Source: Leptothrix cholodnii SP-6
Lineage (GTDB): Bacteria > Pseudomonadota > Gammaproteobacteria > Burkholderiales > Burkholderiaceae_C
Reading direction: 5' to 3'
Length of the DNA: 64,000 nt
Assembly: GCF_000019785.1 (NCBI RefSeq)
Contig: NC_010524.1
Span: 2,840,001 to 2,904,000, forward strand
Position numbers and translations under genes: made by a program. Each line of letters opens with the position of its first letter. Position 1 is the stretch's first letter. Below the pieces are notes generated by a model, which worked only from the letters and a program-made list of their open reading frames with translations, was not told the DNA's origin and did no database searches. Of this stretch, positions 17,655 through 27,253 are shown one piece after another.

Positions 17655-19088
17655 TTAATCCTCCAGCACCCAGGTGTCCTTCGTGCCACCGCCCTGTGAC
17701 GAGTTGACGACCAGCGAGCCCTCCTTGAGCGCCACCCGCGTCAGGCCACCGGGCACCATCTGCACCTCCTTGCCCGACAGCACGAACGGCCGCAGGTCGA
17801 TGTGGCGCGGCGCGATGCCCGAGTCGACGAAGGTCGGGCAGGTCGACAGGCTCAGCGTCGGCTGCGCGATGTAGTTGCTCGGGTTGGCCAGCAGGTGCTC
17901 GCGGAAGTCGGCGATCTCGGCCTTGGTCGAGGCCGGGCCGACCAGCATGCCGTAGCCGCCGGCGCCGTGCACTTCCTTGACCACCAGTTCGCCGAGGTGG
18001 TCGAGCACGTACTTGAAGTCGTCCTTCTCGCGGCACAGATAGGTCGGCACGTTGTTGAGGATCGGCTTCTCGCCGAGGTAGAACTCGATCATCTTCGGCA
18101 CGTACGGATAGATCGACTTGTCGTCGGCCACGCCGGTGCCGATGGCGTTCGACAAGGTGACGTTGCCGGCGCGATAGGCCCTCAGCAGGCCCGGGCAGCC
18201 CAGCGTCGAATTGGGGCGGAACGCCTCCGGGTCGAGGAAGTCGTCGTCGAGCCGGCGGTAGATCACGTCGACCCGGCGCGGGCCGCGCGTCGTGCGCATG
18301 AAGACGAAGTTGTCCTTGACGAACAGGTCCTGGCCCTCGACCAACTCGACGCCCATCTGCTGCGCCAGGAAGGCGTGCTCGAAGTAGGCCGAGTTGTACA
18401 TGCCGGGCGTGAGCACCACCACGGTCGGCTCGTTGACACCGCCGGGCGCGACGCTGCGCAGCGTCTCGAGCAGCAGGTCGGGGTAATGCGCCACCGGCGC
18501 GATGCGGTGCGAGGCGAACAGCTCGGGGAACAGCCGCATCATCATCTTGCGGTTCTCGAGCATATAGCTCACGCCGCTGGGCACGCGCAGGTTGTCCTCG
18601 AGCACGTAGTAGTCACCGCCGCCCGAGGCATTGGCCGCGCGCACGATGTCGACGCCGCTGATGTGCGAGTAGATGTCGCCGGGCACGTTGACGCCGACCA
18701 TCTCCGGGCGGAACTGGGCGTTGTTGAGGACCTGGTCGGCGGGGACCAGGCCGGCCTTGATGATCTCCTGGCCGTGGTACACGTCGTGGATGAAGCGGTT
18801 GAGAGCCGTCACCCGCTGGCGCAGGCCCTTCTCCATCTCGCGCCACTCGTGCGCCGGGATCACCCGCGGGATCAGGTCGAAGGGGATCAGGCGCTCGGTG
18901 CCCTCGCCGGCATCCTTGTCGCCGTAGACCGCGAAGGTGATGCCGACACGGCGGAAGATCATTTCCGCCTCTCCCCGGCGGTCACGCATCATGTCGGGCG
19001 GCTGCTGTTGCAGCCAGCGGTCGTAGCCGCGGTAGTGGTCGCGCACCTCGGTGCGGTTGGCATGCATTTCGTCGAACATGGGTGTCAT
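17655..19088 (-). CDS. Circularly permuted ATP-grasp ligase
   Basis: The protein has 477 residues, the usual size for this permuted ATP-grasp family. Likely active-site segments are intact: LEDNLRVPSG (about 163-172), VVVLTPGMYNSAYFEH, YRRLDDDFLDP and the Lys/Gly-rich VVKEVHGAGGYGM (about 368-380). It is predicted to form an amide or peptide bond with ATP. No substrate is known. The ATG at 19088 overlaps the comEC stop by four bases, so it is translationally linked to comEC. It heads the ATP-grasp, alpha-E, transglutaminase series and is the probably active counterpart of the degenerate fusion copy downstream. Confidence 0.9.
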   Translation of the reverse strand: MTPMFDEMHANRTEVRDHYRGYDRWLQQQPPDMMRDRRGEAEMIFRRVGITFAVYGDKDAGEGTERLIPFDLIPRVIPAHEWREMEKGLRQRVTALNRFIHDVYHGQEIIKAGLVPADQVLNNAQFRPEMVGVNVPGDIYSHISGVDIVRAANASGGGDYYVLEDNLRVPSGVSYMLENRKMMMRLFPELFASHRIAPVAHYPDLLLETLRSVAPGGVNEPTVVVLTPGMYNSAYFEHAFLAQQMGVELVEGQDLFVKDNFVFMRTTRGPRRVDVIYRRLDDDFLDPEAFRPNSTLGCPGLLRAYRAGNVTLSNAIGTGVADDKSIYPYVPKMIEFYLGEKPILNNVPTYLCREKDDFKYVLDHLGELVVKEVHGAGGYGMLVGPASTKAEIADFREHLLANPSNYIAQPTLSLSTCPTFVDSGIAPRHIDLRPFVLSGKEVQMVPGGLTRVALKEGSLVVNSSQGGGTKDTWVLED

Positions 19089-21607
19089 GGTGATACGTCG
19101 CTGGGCCCAGTGTCATTAGCAATATCAAGGCCATCGCCCTCTGGCGGGGCATGCCAATACCGTCGATGCCGCCGTCGTTCGCACCAGTGCGCAGCATCCG
19201 CACTCTGCCAGTGCCACGCGCCGCACGAATTCGTGCGAATGACACCAACAGCGTGCAGCCGATAACGTTCGATGACGTCAGCGGCTGGATGCCCGTAGCG
19301 GTTGCGATGGCCCGCTTGAACCAACGCCCACGTCGGACGGACGGCCTCGAGCCAATTCTGCGTCGAAGAGGTGCGACTGCCGTGGTGCGGCACCAACAAA
19401 ACATCGGCTTGCAGGCTCAGTCCGTGAGCCAGCGCCAACGCTTCTTCGGTCAGGCCCGCATCCTGGCCGTGGCGGGCCAGGATCGCGAGCTCCTGCTGGC
19501 GCTCGATGTCGCCGGTCAGCAAGACGGTGCGCCGGCCATTGCTGATGCGCAACACGCACGACAGCCCGTTGGGTCGCAGGCCGCCGGCACGCGCGAGCCG
19601 ATAGTCGGCGGCGGTGGGGTGCAGCACCTGCAACTCGACGCCATCCCAGCGCCAGCGTTGCCCGGCCACGCAGGGCTGATGCGGCGCCAGGGCGCGCAAA
19701 ACATGGCCCGGTTCGAGCGAACTCATGACCCGCACGGCGCCCGGCCCCGCCAGCACGGCAGCCGCGCCGCCGGTGTGGTCGGCATCGCGGTGCGACAGCA
19801 TCAGCAGATCGAGGCGCCGCTCGCCGAGCGCGGCCAGCAGCGGCACCAGCACCCGCTCGCCGGCATCGCTTTCGCGGCCGTACAGCGGCCCGGCGTCGTA
19901 CAGCAGCGTGTGCCGGGCCGTGCGCACCAGCACCGCGTTGCCCTGACCGACGTCGACGCCGAGCAGATCGAAATCCCCCGCTGGCGGCCGCGGCACCAGC
20001 GGCCAGAGCATCGGCAACAGGAACGCCCCGCCCAGCAGCCGGACGGCCACCGGCCAGGGCAGGATCAGCAAGGCGGCGCCGGCAGCGCCGAGGCACTGGG
20101 CCCAGGCCGGCGCAGCAGGCACCTGCCAGCTGGCGCCGGGCCAGCCGGCCAGCCACTGCAGCGCGACCATCATCGACTCGATCAGCCCGGCCGCCAGCGA
20201 CCAGCAAGGCGGCATCAGCACGCCGAGCAAGGCCAGCGGCGTGATGAGCAGCGTGACGAGCGGGATCGCCAAAGAATTGGCCAGCAGGCCGACCGCCGAC
20301 ACCTGGTTGAAGAAGATCAGCGTCCAGGGCGCCAGTCCGATGCTGGCGACCCATTGGCTGCGCCATCCGGCATGCAGCGCGGCGCGGGCAGTGGCGACGA
20401 AACCCTGCGGCCGCTCGGCGCCCGCGCTGGCCGGGGTCGATCCGCCGAGCAAGGCGACCGCAACAAACGACAGCCAGAAGCCCGGCTGCAGCAAGGCCCA
20501 TGGATCGAGCAGCACCACCGCCGCGGCACAGGTCAGCAGGACCACCGGCGCGGGCCACTGCAGGCCGGCACTTCGCAACAGGGTCAGCACCGCCAGCATG
20601 TAGACCGTGCGCTGCGCCGGCACGCCCCAGCCGGCCAGCAGCGCATAGGCCGCAGCGGCCAGCAAGCCGCCCCAGCGCGCCGCCTGCGGCGTCGGCCAGC
20701 GCAACGCACAGGCACGGCTGCGGCGCCACGCCATCGCCACCACGGCCGAGGCCATCCAGGCGAACAAGGTGATGTGCAGGCCGCTGACCGCAAGCAGATG
20801 TGCCACCCCGGTGGTGCGGAAGACCGCCCAGTCGGCGCGATCGATGGCCGCCTGGTCGCCGACCGCCAGGCCGGCCAGGATGCCCGCAGCGGGCGTGTGG
20901 CCCAGCCGCGCCACGATGGCTGAACGCACCTGCTGACGCCAGCGCTGCACGGTGTGGCCACCCGCATCCGCCAGGCGCACGGGCCGATCCGCCACGAGCG
21001 GACGCACGCTGCCGCCGGCACGCAGTCCCTGCTCGAACATCCAGAGCTCGGAGTCGAAGCCGTGCGGATTGAGGTTGCCATGCGGCCGGCGCAGCCGCAC
21101 CGTCCAGCGCCAGCGCTGCCCGGCGCCGATGTCGGACGGCGGCCAGGAGCCGACGGCCGAATCCTGGAAACCGTGATACCAGCCCAGCGACACGCGCCGC
21201 GGCACCGCACGACCCGGCGCCAGCGGCTCGCCGTCCACCGTCGCGGACTCCAGCTCGAACACGAACCGCACGCCGTCGCCGCGCCAGGTCGGCAGGCTGG
21301 CGACCACCCCTTCGATCTGCAGGTCGACCCCCTCGAGCGCGGCCGACAGCTGCTCGTCAAGGCGCTGCTGGGCTCGCCAGCTGGTCGCCGCAAATGCCAG
21401 CCCCGCGGCGCCGACCAGGGCCAGCCCGAAGCGCCAGCGACCCCGCACGACCCGCTGCGGCCAGGCGAGCAGACCCCCGAACACCAGCGCCGCGAGCGAC
21501 ACGCCGATCAGCGCCGGCAGCGACGCCACGTCAGGCTGGCGCAGCTGCAGCGCGGTGCCCAGCAAGCCGCCACAAAGGGCCCCCATCCAACTGCGTCCTG
21601 TTGCCAT
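19085..21607 (-). CDS. comEC: ComEC/Rec2 family DNA uptake channel
   Basis: This 840-residue inner-membrane protein has three parts: an N-terminal membrane segment plus soluble DUF4131-like domain (about residues 1-230), the competence domain with many membrane helices (about 240-530) and a C-terminal metallo-beta-lactamase-like domain. The metal motif LSHRDADHTGG lies at about residues 600-610, and VPHHGSRTSS lies further on. ComEC moves single-stranded DNA across the inner membrane during natural transformation. The last 40 residues are Arg/His-rich. Its stop overlaps the start of the ATP-grasp gene, an unusual partner for comEC. Confidence 0.92.
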   Translation of the reverse strand: MATGRSWMGALCGGLLGTALQLRQPDVASLPALIGVSLAALVFGGLLAWPQRVVRGRWRFGLALVGAAGLAFAATSWRAQQRLDEQLSAALEGVDLQIEGVVASLPTWRGDGVRFVFELESATVDGEPLAPGRAVPRRVSLGWYHGFQDSAVGSWPPSDIGAGQRWRWTVRLRRPHGNLNPHGFDSELWMFEQGLRAGGSVRPLVADRPVRLADAGGHTVQRWRQQVRSAIVARLGHTPAAGILAGLAVGDQAAIDRADWAVFRTTGVAHLLAVSGLHITLFAWMASAVVAMAWRRSRACALRWPTPQAARWGGLLAAAAYALLAGWGVPAQRTVYMLAVLTLLRSAGLQWPAPVVLLTCAAAVVLLDPWALLQPGFWLSFVAVALLGGSTPASAGAERPQGFVATARAALHAGWRSQWVASIGLAPWTLIFFNQVSAVGLLANSLAIPLVTLLITPLALLGVLMPPCWSLAAGLIESMMVALQWLAGWPGASWQVPAAPAWAQCLGAAGAALLILPWPVAVRLLGGAFLLPMLWPLVPRPPAGDFDLLGVDVGQGNAVLVRTARHTLLYDAGPLYGRESDAGERVLVPLLAALGERRLDLLMLSHRDADHTGGAAAVLAGPGAVRVMSSLEPGHVLRALAPHQPCVAGQRWRWDGVELQVLHPTAADYRLARAGGLRPNGLSCVLRISNGRRTVLLTGDIERQQELAILARHGQDAGLTEEALALAHGLSLQADVLLVPHHGSRTSSTQNWLEAVRPTWALVQAGHRNRYGHPAADVIERYRLHAVGVIRTNSCGAWHWQSADAAHWCERRRHRRYWHAPPEGDGLDIANDTGPSDVSP

Positions 21608-21773
21608 CGCTGCATCGCTCGGTCGACCGGCCGGCGGCCCTGCGGCCGGGTCATCGACACGCGAATCGGGCGTGTCGACGCGGTGTAGGATCGCTCCCCG
21701 CCGCGCCGCGCCAGCTCCCTCTTAAGGGGGATGCGTGGCGCGCAACCTCCGTACAACCGACCGGCCAGCGTCC

Positions 21774-22232
21774 ATGAACATCGAACAGCGTCTGCAAGAA
21801 CTCGGCATCGTGTTGCCGCCCGTGGCGGTGCCCGCTGCGGCCTATGTGCCGTTCGTGCGCACCGGCTCGCTGGTGTTCCTGTCCGGCCACATCGCCAAGC
21901 GCGACGGCCAGGCCTGGGTCGGCCAGCTCGGCCTCGACTGCGACACGGCGCAAGGCCAGCAGGCCGCTCGTGCGGTCGCCATCGACCTGCTCGGCACGCT
22001 CAAGGCCGCCATCGGCGACCTCGAAAAGGTGCGCCGCATCGTCAAGGTGATGAGCCTGGTCAACAGCACGGCCACCTACACCGAGCAGCACCTGGTGACG
22101 AACGGCGCGTCGCAGCTGCTGGTCGAGGTGTTCGGTGCCGAGCGCGGCGCGCACGCCCGCAGCGCCTTCGGCGTGGCGCAGCTGCCGCTGGGCGCCTGCG
22201 TCGAGATCGAGCTGATCGCCGAAGTGGCATGA
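21774..22232 (+). CDS. RidA/YjgF family protein
   Basis: This 152-residue RidA-superfamily protein belongs to the slightly longer branch that starts with MNIEQRLQELGIVLPP. The core contains LVFLSGHIAKRDG and the C-terminal arginine segment ARSAFGVAQLPLGACVEIE, where the Arg would bind the 2-imino acid. RidA proteins hydrolyse reactive enamine/imine intermediates from PLP enzymes. The longer branch is less well characterised. ATG 21774 matches the family N terminus. An upstream ATG at 21735 would add 13 residues without family support. It diverges from comEC. Confidence 0.85.
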   Translation: MNIEQRLQELGIVLPPVAVPAAAYVPFVRTGSLVFLSGHIAKRDGQAWVGQLGLDCDTAQGQQAARAVAIDLLGTLKAAIGDLEKVRRIVKVMSLVNSTATYTEQHLVTNGASQLLVEVFGAERGAHARSAFGVAQLPLGACVEIELIAEVA

Positions 22233-22302
22233 GCCCCGCCCGGCCGCCCGAAGGGGCTCATTCCCGCTCGGCAGGACCGGCCACAGGCCGAAGGGTGCAC
22301 CG

Positions 22303-22800
22303 ATGAGATTGCCGTCTCGCGCGGTCTGGGCCGCGATGGGCGTGGTCAGCCTGGCGTCGGTCGCCATGGCGGTGTTTTCGCAGCACCGCTGGGAGATGCA
22401 ACCCTGCCCCTGGTGCATCCTGCAGCGGCTGATCTTCATCGGCATCGGCGTCCTGAGCCTGATGGCAGCCTGCCTGCCGCCGCGCGGCAACACGCTGACC
22501 CGCCTGGCCGGCCGACTGCTGGCGGTGCTGGTGACCCTGCTGGCGGCATCGGGCGCGGCGGCGGCGCTGTACCAGAACCAGGTCGCCGCCAAGTCGGACT
22601 CATGCGACATGACACTGGCCGACCGCATCATCTCGGGCATCGGCGTGGATGCCCGCTGGCCGGACATGTTCGAGGTGCGCGCATCCTGCGCCGATGCGGC
22701 GGTGTCGCTGATGGGCGTGCCGTACGAGCTCTGGAGCCTGCTGCTGTTCGTCCTGATGGGCGCGCTGGCGGTGCATCGTCTGTTCGCCCGCGACCGCTGA
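22303..22800 (+). CDS. dsbB: Disulfide bond formation protein DsbB
   Basis: This 165-residue inner-membrane protein has four membrane helices. The first periplasmic loop carries the redox pair Cys35-Pro-Trp-Cys38. The second loop carries a further pair, in SDSCDM and RASCAD. DsbB reoxidises DsbA and passes electrons to quinone. Length and topology are normal. It may help the cysteine-containing secreted proteins and copper proteins encoded 20 kb away, but nothing in the local layout links them. It follows ridA by 70 bases. Confidence 0.93.
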   Translation: MRLPSRAVWAAMGVVSLASVAMAVFSQHRWEMQPCPWCILQRLIFIGIGVLSLMAACLPPRGNTLTRLAGRLLAVLVTLLAASGAAAALYQNQVAAKSDSCDMTLADRIISGIGVDARWPDMFEVRASCADAAVSLMGVPYELWSLLLFVLMGALAVHRLFARDR

Positions 22801-22963
22801 TTTCCACCGCGCGGCGGTGATGCCGTCGGACATCGGCGACGGGCCCGGGCGCACATCCGTGCGGAATCGGGCACCTTGCACATCCTGCTCCGGGACGTCG
22901 CAGGGCAAGCACCGGTTTCAGGGGGACGTATGAAATACTCTTTCGTCTGTTACCTGAGCAACG

Positions 22964-23794
22964 ATGACGACCGTATTTCAGCCCGTTTTCAGTGGATCGC
23001 CTCCCCGTCGTCCGGTGCCATCGGCATCGGCGTCGACGATGTTTGCGGGGTTGCTGATGGCCACGGTGAGTCCGGTCTGCGCCCAGGTCTATGTCAGTGA
23101 ACCGACCGGCGATGTCGACGCGCCGCTGGTGCTGTCGAATTTCTCGAGCAGCGAAACGCCGCACCTGATCGTTGCGCCGGCCGCTGCGGTCGCGCCGCCC
23201 AGCCGGGCAGAAGCCGCCTCCAGGCCATCGATTCCTGCCACCGGCCCGACGGCCCAGGCCGCCGTCGGTCGCATCCATGCCGCACCGGCCGTGCCGGCCA
23301 ATCTGATGGCCGTGTTTGCGTCGGCGGCACGCGAGCACGGCGTGCCGGCCAGCCTGCTGATGGCGGTGGCGGCGGCCGAATCCGGTTTCAATGCCCGCGC
23401 CGTGTCGCCCAAGGGCGCCCTGGGCCTGATGCAACTGATGCCGCAGACCGCACGCCAGCACGGCGTGCGCGAAGTCTGGTCGGTGCTCGACAACGTGCGC
23501 GGCGGCGCCGCCCACCTGCGGCAGCTGCTGACGCGATTCCCGGGCCGCCCGGCTCTGGCCTTGGCCGCCTACAACGCCGGCGAACAGGCGGTCCTGAAGG
23601 CCGGTTCGCAGATTCCGCCCTTCGACGAAACACAACGCTACGTGCCCAAGGTGCTGGCCTGGCAAACGCACTATCAGAAATTCGTCGAACAGCCGATAAC
23701 CCGTTCATACCCGCAGCGCAAGGCGATGCCACCTGTGGCTGAACGGCGGCTGGCGTCGACGCAGGGCACACCCCGCACAATCCGCCAGCCCTGA
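22964..23794 (+). CDS. Lytic transglycosylase (SLT domain) beside the secretion operon
   Basis: The protein has 276 residues. A hydrophobic N terminus (MFAGLLMATVSPVCAQ, about residues 26-41) looks like a signal peptide, and an in-frame ATG at 23039 could be the true start. A Pro/Ala-rich linker follows. The SLT domain spans about residues 115-230, with the catalytic Glu in AVAAAESGFNARAVSPKGALGLMQLMP-type order (AAESGFN, then GLMQLMP) and AYNAGE near its end. It cleaves peptidoglycan glycan strands. It lies 54 bases ahead of gspG, so it may open the wall for the secretin or pilus assembly. Confidence 0.87.
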   Translation: MTTVFQPVFSGSPPRRPVPSASASTMFAGLLMATVSPVCAQVYVSEPTGDVDAPLVLSNFSSSETPHLIVAPAAAVAPPSRAEAASRPSIPATGPTAQAAVGRIHAAPAVPANLMAVFASAAREHGVPASLLMAVAAAESGFNARAVSPKGALGLMQLMPQTARQHGVREVWSVLDNVRGGAAHLRQLLTRFPGRPALALAAYNAGEQAVLKAGSQIPPFDETQRYVPKVLAWQTHYQKFVEQPITRSYPQRKAMPPVAERRLASTQGTPRTIRQP

Positions 23795-23848
23795 GCCCGA
23801 GCGCGTCGCCGCTTGAGCTGTTCTTCAACCCCCATCGTCTCGACTCCC

Positions 23849-24310
23849 ATGGCGCAAGTTCCGTACACCGCTGCATCCGACCTGCGCCGAACGCGCGGCC
23901 CGAGCCCGTTGCAGAAGGGCTTCACCTTGCTTGAACTGCTGGTGGTGATGGTCATCATCGGCTTGCTGGCCGGCATCGTCGCGCCCCAGTATTTCTCGCA
24001 GCTCGGCAAGTCCAACACCAAGGTGGCCCGGGCTCAGATCGAGGCCTTCGGGCAGGCACTCGACCAGTACCGGCTCGACGTCGGCAGCTACCCCACCACC
24101 GAACAGGGACTGATCGCGCTGCGCACCGCGCCGGCCGACACGCCGCGCTGGCAAGGCCCCTACCTCAAGCGCGACATCCCGGCCGATCCCTGGGGGCGTC
24201 CCTACGTGTACCTGGCGCCCGGCCAGAAGTCCGAATACGACCTCTCGAGCCTGGGCAGCGACGGCCAGGTCGGTGGCGAAGCCGAAGCCAGCGACGTGGT
24301 GTCCTGGTAA
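23849..24310 (+). CDS. gspG: Type II secretion major pseudopilin GspG
   Basis: The 153-residue prepilin has the processing site KGFTLLELLVVMVIIG: cleavage after Gly, N-methyl-Phe, and Glu at position 5. A single hydrophobic helix follows. The C-terminal part has the GspG pattern VGSYPTTEQGLIALRTAP, WQGPYLKRDIPADPWGRPY and SLGSDGQVGGE, including the calcium-binding end. The leader before the cleavage site is long (about 24 residues). ATG 23849 is preferred over an upstream TTG. It is the first Gsp gene of the operon. Confidence 0.93.
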   Translation: MAQVPYTAASDLRRTRGPSPLQKGFTLLELLVVMVIIGLLAGIVAPQYFSQLGKSNTKVARAQIEAFGQALDQYRLDVGSYPTTEQGLIALRTAPADTPRWQGPYLKRDIPADPWGRPYVYLAPGQKSEYDLSSLGSDGQVGGEAEASDVVSW

Positions 24311-24322
24311 GCCGGACCGAGC

Positions 24323-25507
24323 GTGTACACCCCCCCGTCAGCCGAAGACCGTGCGTCGATGAAGCGAGCCGCGCCCGCTCACGCGCCGGCCTCTCGCGTC
24401 GCACGCAGCCCCGGCGCCAAGCCGGCCGTGGCGGCAGCGCGTGCGAGCGGGCTCGCGGTGTCGACCTTGCGGGACGCACGTCTCGATGAAGAGCAGTTCT
24501 CCCACGACCTGGCGCTGATGCTGCGCTCCGGCCTGAGCCTGATCGAGGCCCTGCGCACCGTGGCGGAGCGCCAGCACGGCAGCGCCGCCACCGCCATGCA
24601 GCGCCTGCTCGAGGCGCTGAGCCAGGGCGAGACGCTGTCGACCGCCCTGCAGTCGAGCGGCCAGTTCAGCACCGCGATGCTGGCCTGCGTCAAGGCGAGC
24701 GAACTCACCGGCGACCTGGCCGACAGCCTGGGCCGCTTCGCCCAGAACGCCACCCGGATGCGCCAGCTGCGCTCGCGCCTGGTCTCGGCCTGCGTCTACC
24801 CGGGGCTGCTGATCACGGTGGCGTCGCTGGTGGTGCTGTTCCTGCTGATCTACGTCGTGCCGCGATTCGCGATGGTGCTCGAAGGCGCGGCACGCGACAT
24901 GTCGCCGATGTCGCGGCTGCTGATCGACGTCGGCATGGCGCTGTCGAACGTGCAGCTGCCCCTGATGCTCGGCCTGGCGGCGATCGCCGGGGCGCTGGCC
25001 TGGGTCACCCTGCGCGCGATGCGGGCCGGCAAGCTCGGCACCCTGCTGATCGGTCTGGCCGCGCGGCTGCCCGTGCTGCGGGGCCTGGTGCGCACCTACG
25101 GTCAGGCCCAGCTCGCCCGCACCGGCGCCATGCTGGCGCGCTCGGGCGTGCCGGCGCTGAAGGCCCTGGCGATGTGCCGCGGCCTGCTGGCGCCGCCCGA
25201 CCAGCTCAGGCTCGACCGTGCACTGGCCGCCGCCACCAACGGCGCACCGCTGGCACCGGCCCTGCACGACGCCGGCCTGGTCGACAGCCTCGGCCTGCGC
25301 GTGTTGCGCGTGGCCGAGCAGACCGGCGCGCTCGACGTCGCCCTCGACCGCCTTGCCGACGTGCACGACGCCGTCGTCGAACGTGCGCTCGAACGCCTCA
25401 CACGCGTCATCGAACCGGTGCTGATGCTGACCATCGGCACCGTCGTCGGCGGCATCGTGGTGCTGATGTACCTGCCCATCTTCCAACTCGCCGCGAGCAT
25501 CCGCTGA
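24323..25507 (+). CDS. gspF: Type II secretion inner-membrane platform protein GspF
   Basis: The product has up to 394 residues and two T2SSF domains (about residues 55-180 and 260-385). Membrane helices lie at about 160-190, 208-230 and 370-392. The first domain begins LDEEQFSHDLALMLRSGLSLIEALR. The N-terminal 45 residues are a basic, low-complexity leader rather than the canonical GspF cytoplasmic start. GTG 24323 or ATG 24359 could be used. The protein anchors the GspE ATPase to the assembly platform. Confidence 0.9.
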   Translation: MYTPPSAEDRASMKRAAPAHAPASRVARSPGAKPAVAAARASGLAVSTLRDARLDEEQFSHDLALMLRSGLSLIEALRTVAERQHGSAATAMQRLLEALSQGETLSTALQSSGQFSTAMLACVKASELTGDLADSLGRFAQNATRMRQLRSRLVSACVYPGLLITVASLVVLFLLIYVVPRFAMVLEGAARDMSPMSRLLIDVGMALSNVQLPLMLGLAAIAGALAWVTLRAMRAGKLGTLLIGLAARLPVLRGLVRTYGQAQLARTGAMLARSGVPALKALAMCRGLLAPPDQLRLDRALAAATNGAPLAPALHDAGLVDSLGLRVLRVAEQTGALDVALDRLADVHDAVVERALERLTRVIEPVLMLTIGTVVGGIVVLMYLPIFQLAASIR

Positions 25508-25510
25508 CCC

Positions 25511-27253
25511 ATGGAAACCCAACGAGATCCGGCCGACAGCGAGCCCGCCTACGCGATCGAGGACTCCGGCTCCGAGCTGATGCAGGAGCAGGTCAACACG
25601 GTCCAGCAGCGCCTGCTCGAACGCTTCGAGGCCGAATCGCAGATCAGCTCGCAAGCCCATGCGCCGGTGCGCGAGGCGGCCTTCCGGCGCTGGCTCGGCG
25701 AGGCCAGCGGCATGCTGCTGGGCGACCTGCGCCAGGCGCGCACCGAGCTGGCCGACTTCGGCCTGATCCCGTTCGCACAGGGCCAGCGGCGCCTGTGCGT
25801 GGCCCTGCGCCGTGCCGACCACGCCATCGACCTGGTGCTGGCCGACCCGTTCGACCGCGGCATCCGGCTGTGGATCGAATCGCGCCTGCGTGAAGCCGGC
25901 CACCCGCGCACCCGCTGGTACGTCGCCACCACCGGCGACGTGCAGGCCTTCTACGCCCGGCTCGAACGCGAGACCCGCGCGCTGCAGGCCGAAACCGGCG
26001 GCATCAGCGACAGCGCCGGCAGCGACAGCGGCACGCTCGAACTCTCGCTGGCGCAGATCAGTGCCGACGAGAGCCCGGTGGTGCGCTTCCTCAACGGCAC
26101 GCTCTACGACGCGCTGCAGGCGCAGGCCAGCGACATCCACCTCGAGTGCGGCCCGCGCGGCCTGGTCGTCAAGTACCGGCTCGACGGCGTGCTGCAGAGC
26201 GTCAGCCGCCCCGAGGGCAAGGAGTTCGCCGATCGCGTGATCTCGCGCCTGAAGGTGCTGGCCGACCTCGACATCTCCGAGCGCCGCGTGCCGCAGGACG
26301 GCCGGCTCAAGCTCAGCCGCGCCGGCCGCGAGATCGACGTGCGGGTCTCGATCATGCCCAGCAGCTACGGCGAGGACGCGGTGCTGCGGATCCTCGACCG
26401 CTACCAGCTGGCGGCCGACCAGACCCTGTCGGTCGACCACCTCGGCTTCGACGCCCACGCCGCCGCCTTCATCCGCCGGCTGGCGCAGATGCCCTACGGC
26501 CTGCTGCTCGTCACCGGCCCGACCGGCTCGGGCAAGACCACCACGCTGTACGGCGTGCTGTCGGAGATCCACACCGGCCAGGACAAGATGATCACCATCG
26601 AGGATCCGGTCGAGTACCAGCTGCCCGACGTGCTGCAGATCCCGGTCAACGAGGCCAAGGGGCTGACGTTTGCACGCGGCCTGCGCTCGATCCTGCGCCA
26701 CGACCCGGACCGCATCATGGTGGGCGAAATGCGCGACGCCGAGACCGCCCAGATCGCCGTGCAGGCGGCGCTGACCGGCCACCAGGTCTATGCGACGGTG
26801 CACGCCAACAACGTCTTCGACGTCATCGGCCGGCTCGCCAGCATGGGCGTCGACCCCTACAACCTGGTCGCGGCGCTCAACGGCGTGGTGGCGCAGCGGC
26901 TGGTGCGGGTGATCTGCCCGCATTGCACCGAGCCGGAACGCCCGGCCGTCGACCTGCTGGTCGCCAGCGGCCTGAGCCCCGACGTGCTCGACCAGGGCTG
27001 GCGCTTCCAGCATGGCCGCGGCTGCAGCCATTGCCGCGGCACCGGCTACAAGGGCCGGCGCGCGATCGCCCAGACCATGGCGCTGGACATCGAACTCAAA
27101 AGCCTGATCGCCGAACGCGCCAGCCCGGCGCAGCTGCGCCGGGCCGCCGAAGAGCGCGGCCTCACCACCCTGCGCCACGCGGCGCTGGAGCTGGTGCGCG
27201 CCGGCACCACCACCCTGGAGGAAGCCAATCGTGTCACTGCGGTTCAAGAGTGA
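25511..27253 (+). CDS. gspE: Type II secretion ATPase GspE
   Basis: This 580-residue secretion/pilus-extension ATPase contains an N-terminal GspE_N-like region (about residues 20-170) and then the ATPase core. The Walker A motif GPTGSGKTTTL lies at about 336-346, the Asp box at ITIEDPVEYQ, and the Walker B region at RIMVGEMRDAET (about 400). A zinc-binding tetracysteine, CPHC (about 469) with CSHC (about 506), is present and is typical of GspE/PilB. It powers pseudopilus growth. It starts 3 bases after gspF and overlaps the next gene by 23 bases. Confidence 0.94.
   Translation: METQRDPADSEPAYAIEDSGSELMQEQVNTVQQRLLERFEAESQISSQAHAPVREAAFRRWLGEASGMLLGDLRQARTELADFGLIPFAQGQRRLCVALRRADHAIDLVLADPFDRGIRLWIESRLREAGHPRTRWYVATTGDVQAFYARLERETRALQAETGGISDSAGSDSGTLELSLAQISADESPVVRFLNGTLYDALQAQASDIHLECGPRGLVVKYRLDGVLQSVSRPEGKEFADRVISRLKVLADLDISERRVPQDGRLKLSRAGREIDVRVSIMPSSYGEDAVLRILDRYQLAADQTLSVDHLGFDAHAAAFIRRLAQMPYGLLLVTGPTGSGKTTTLYGVLSEIHTGQDKMITIEDPVEYQLPDVLQIPVNEAKGLTFARGLRSILRHDPDRIMVGEMRDAETAQIAVQAALTGHQVYATVHANNVFDVIGRLASMGVDPYNLVAALNGVVAQRLVRVICPHCTEPERPAVDLLVASGLSPDVLDQGWRFQHGRGCSHCRGTGYKGRRAIAQTMALDIELKSLIAERASPAQLRRAAEERGLTTLRHAALELVRAGTTTLEEANRVTAVQE

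Noticed and set aside
22876..23100. 74-codon plus-strand frame before the lytic transglycosylase
   Set aside because: It overlaps the transglycosylase N terminus in another frame, and the latter gives a signal peptide and SLT domain.
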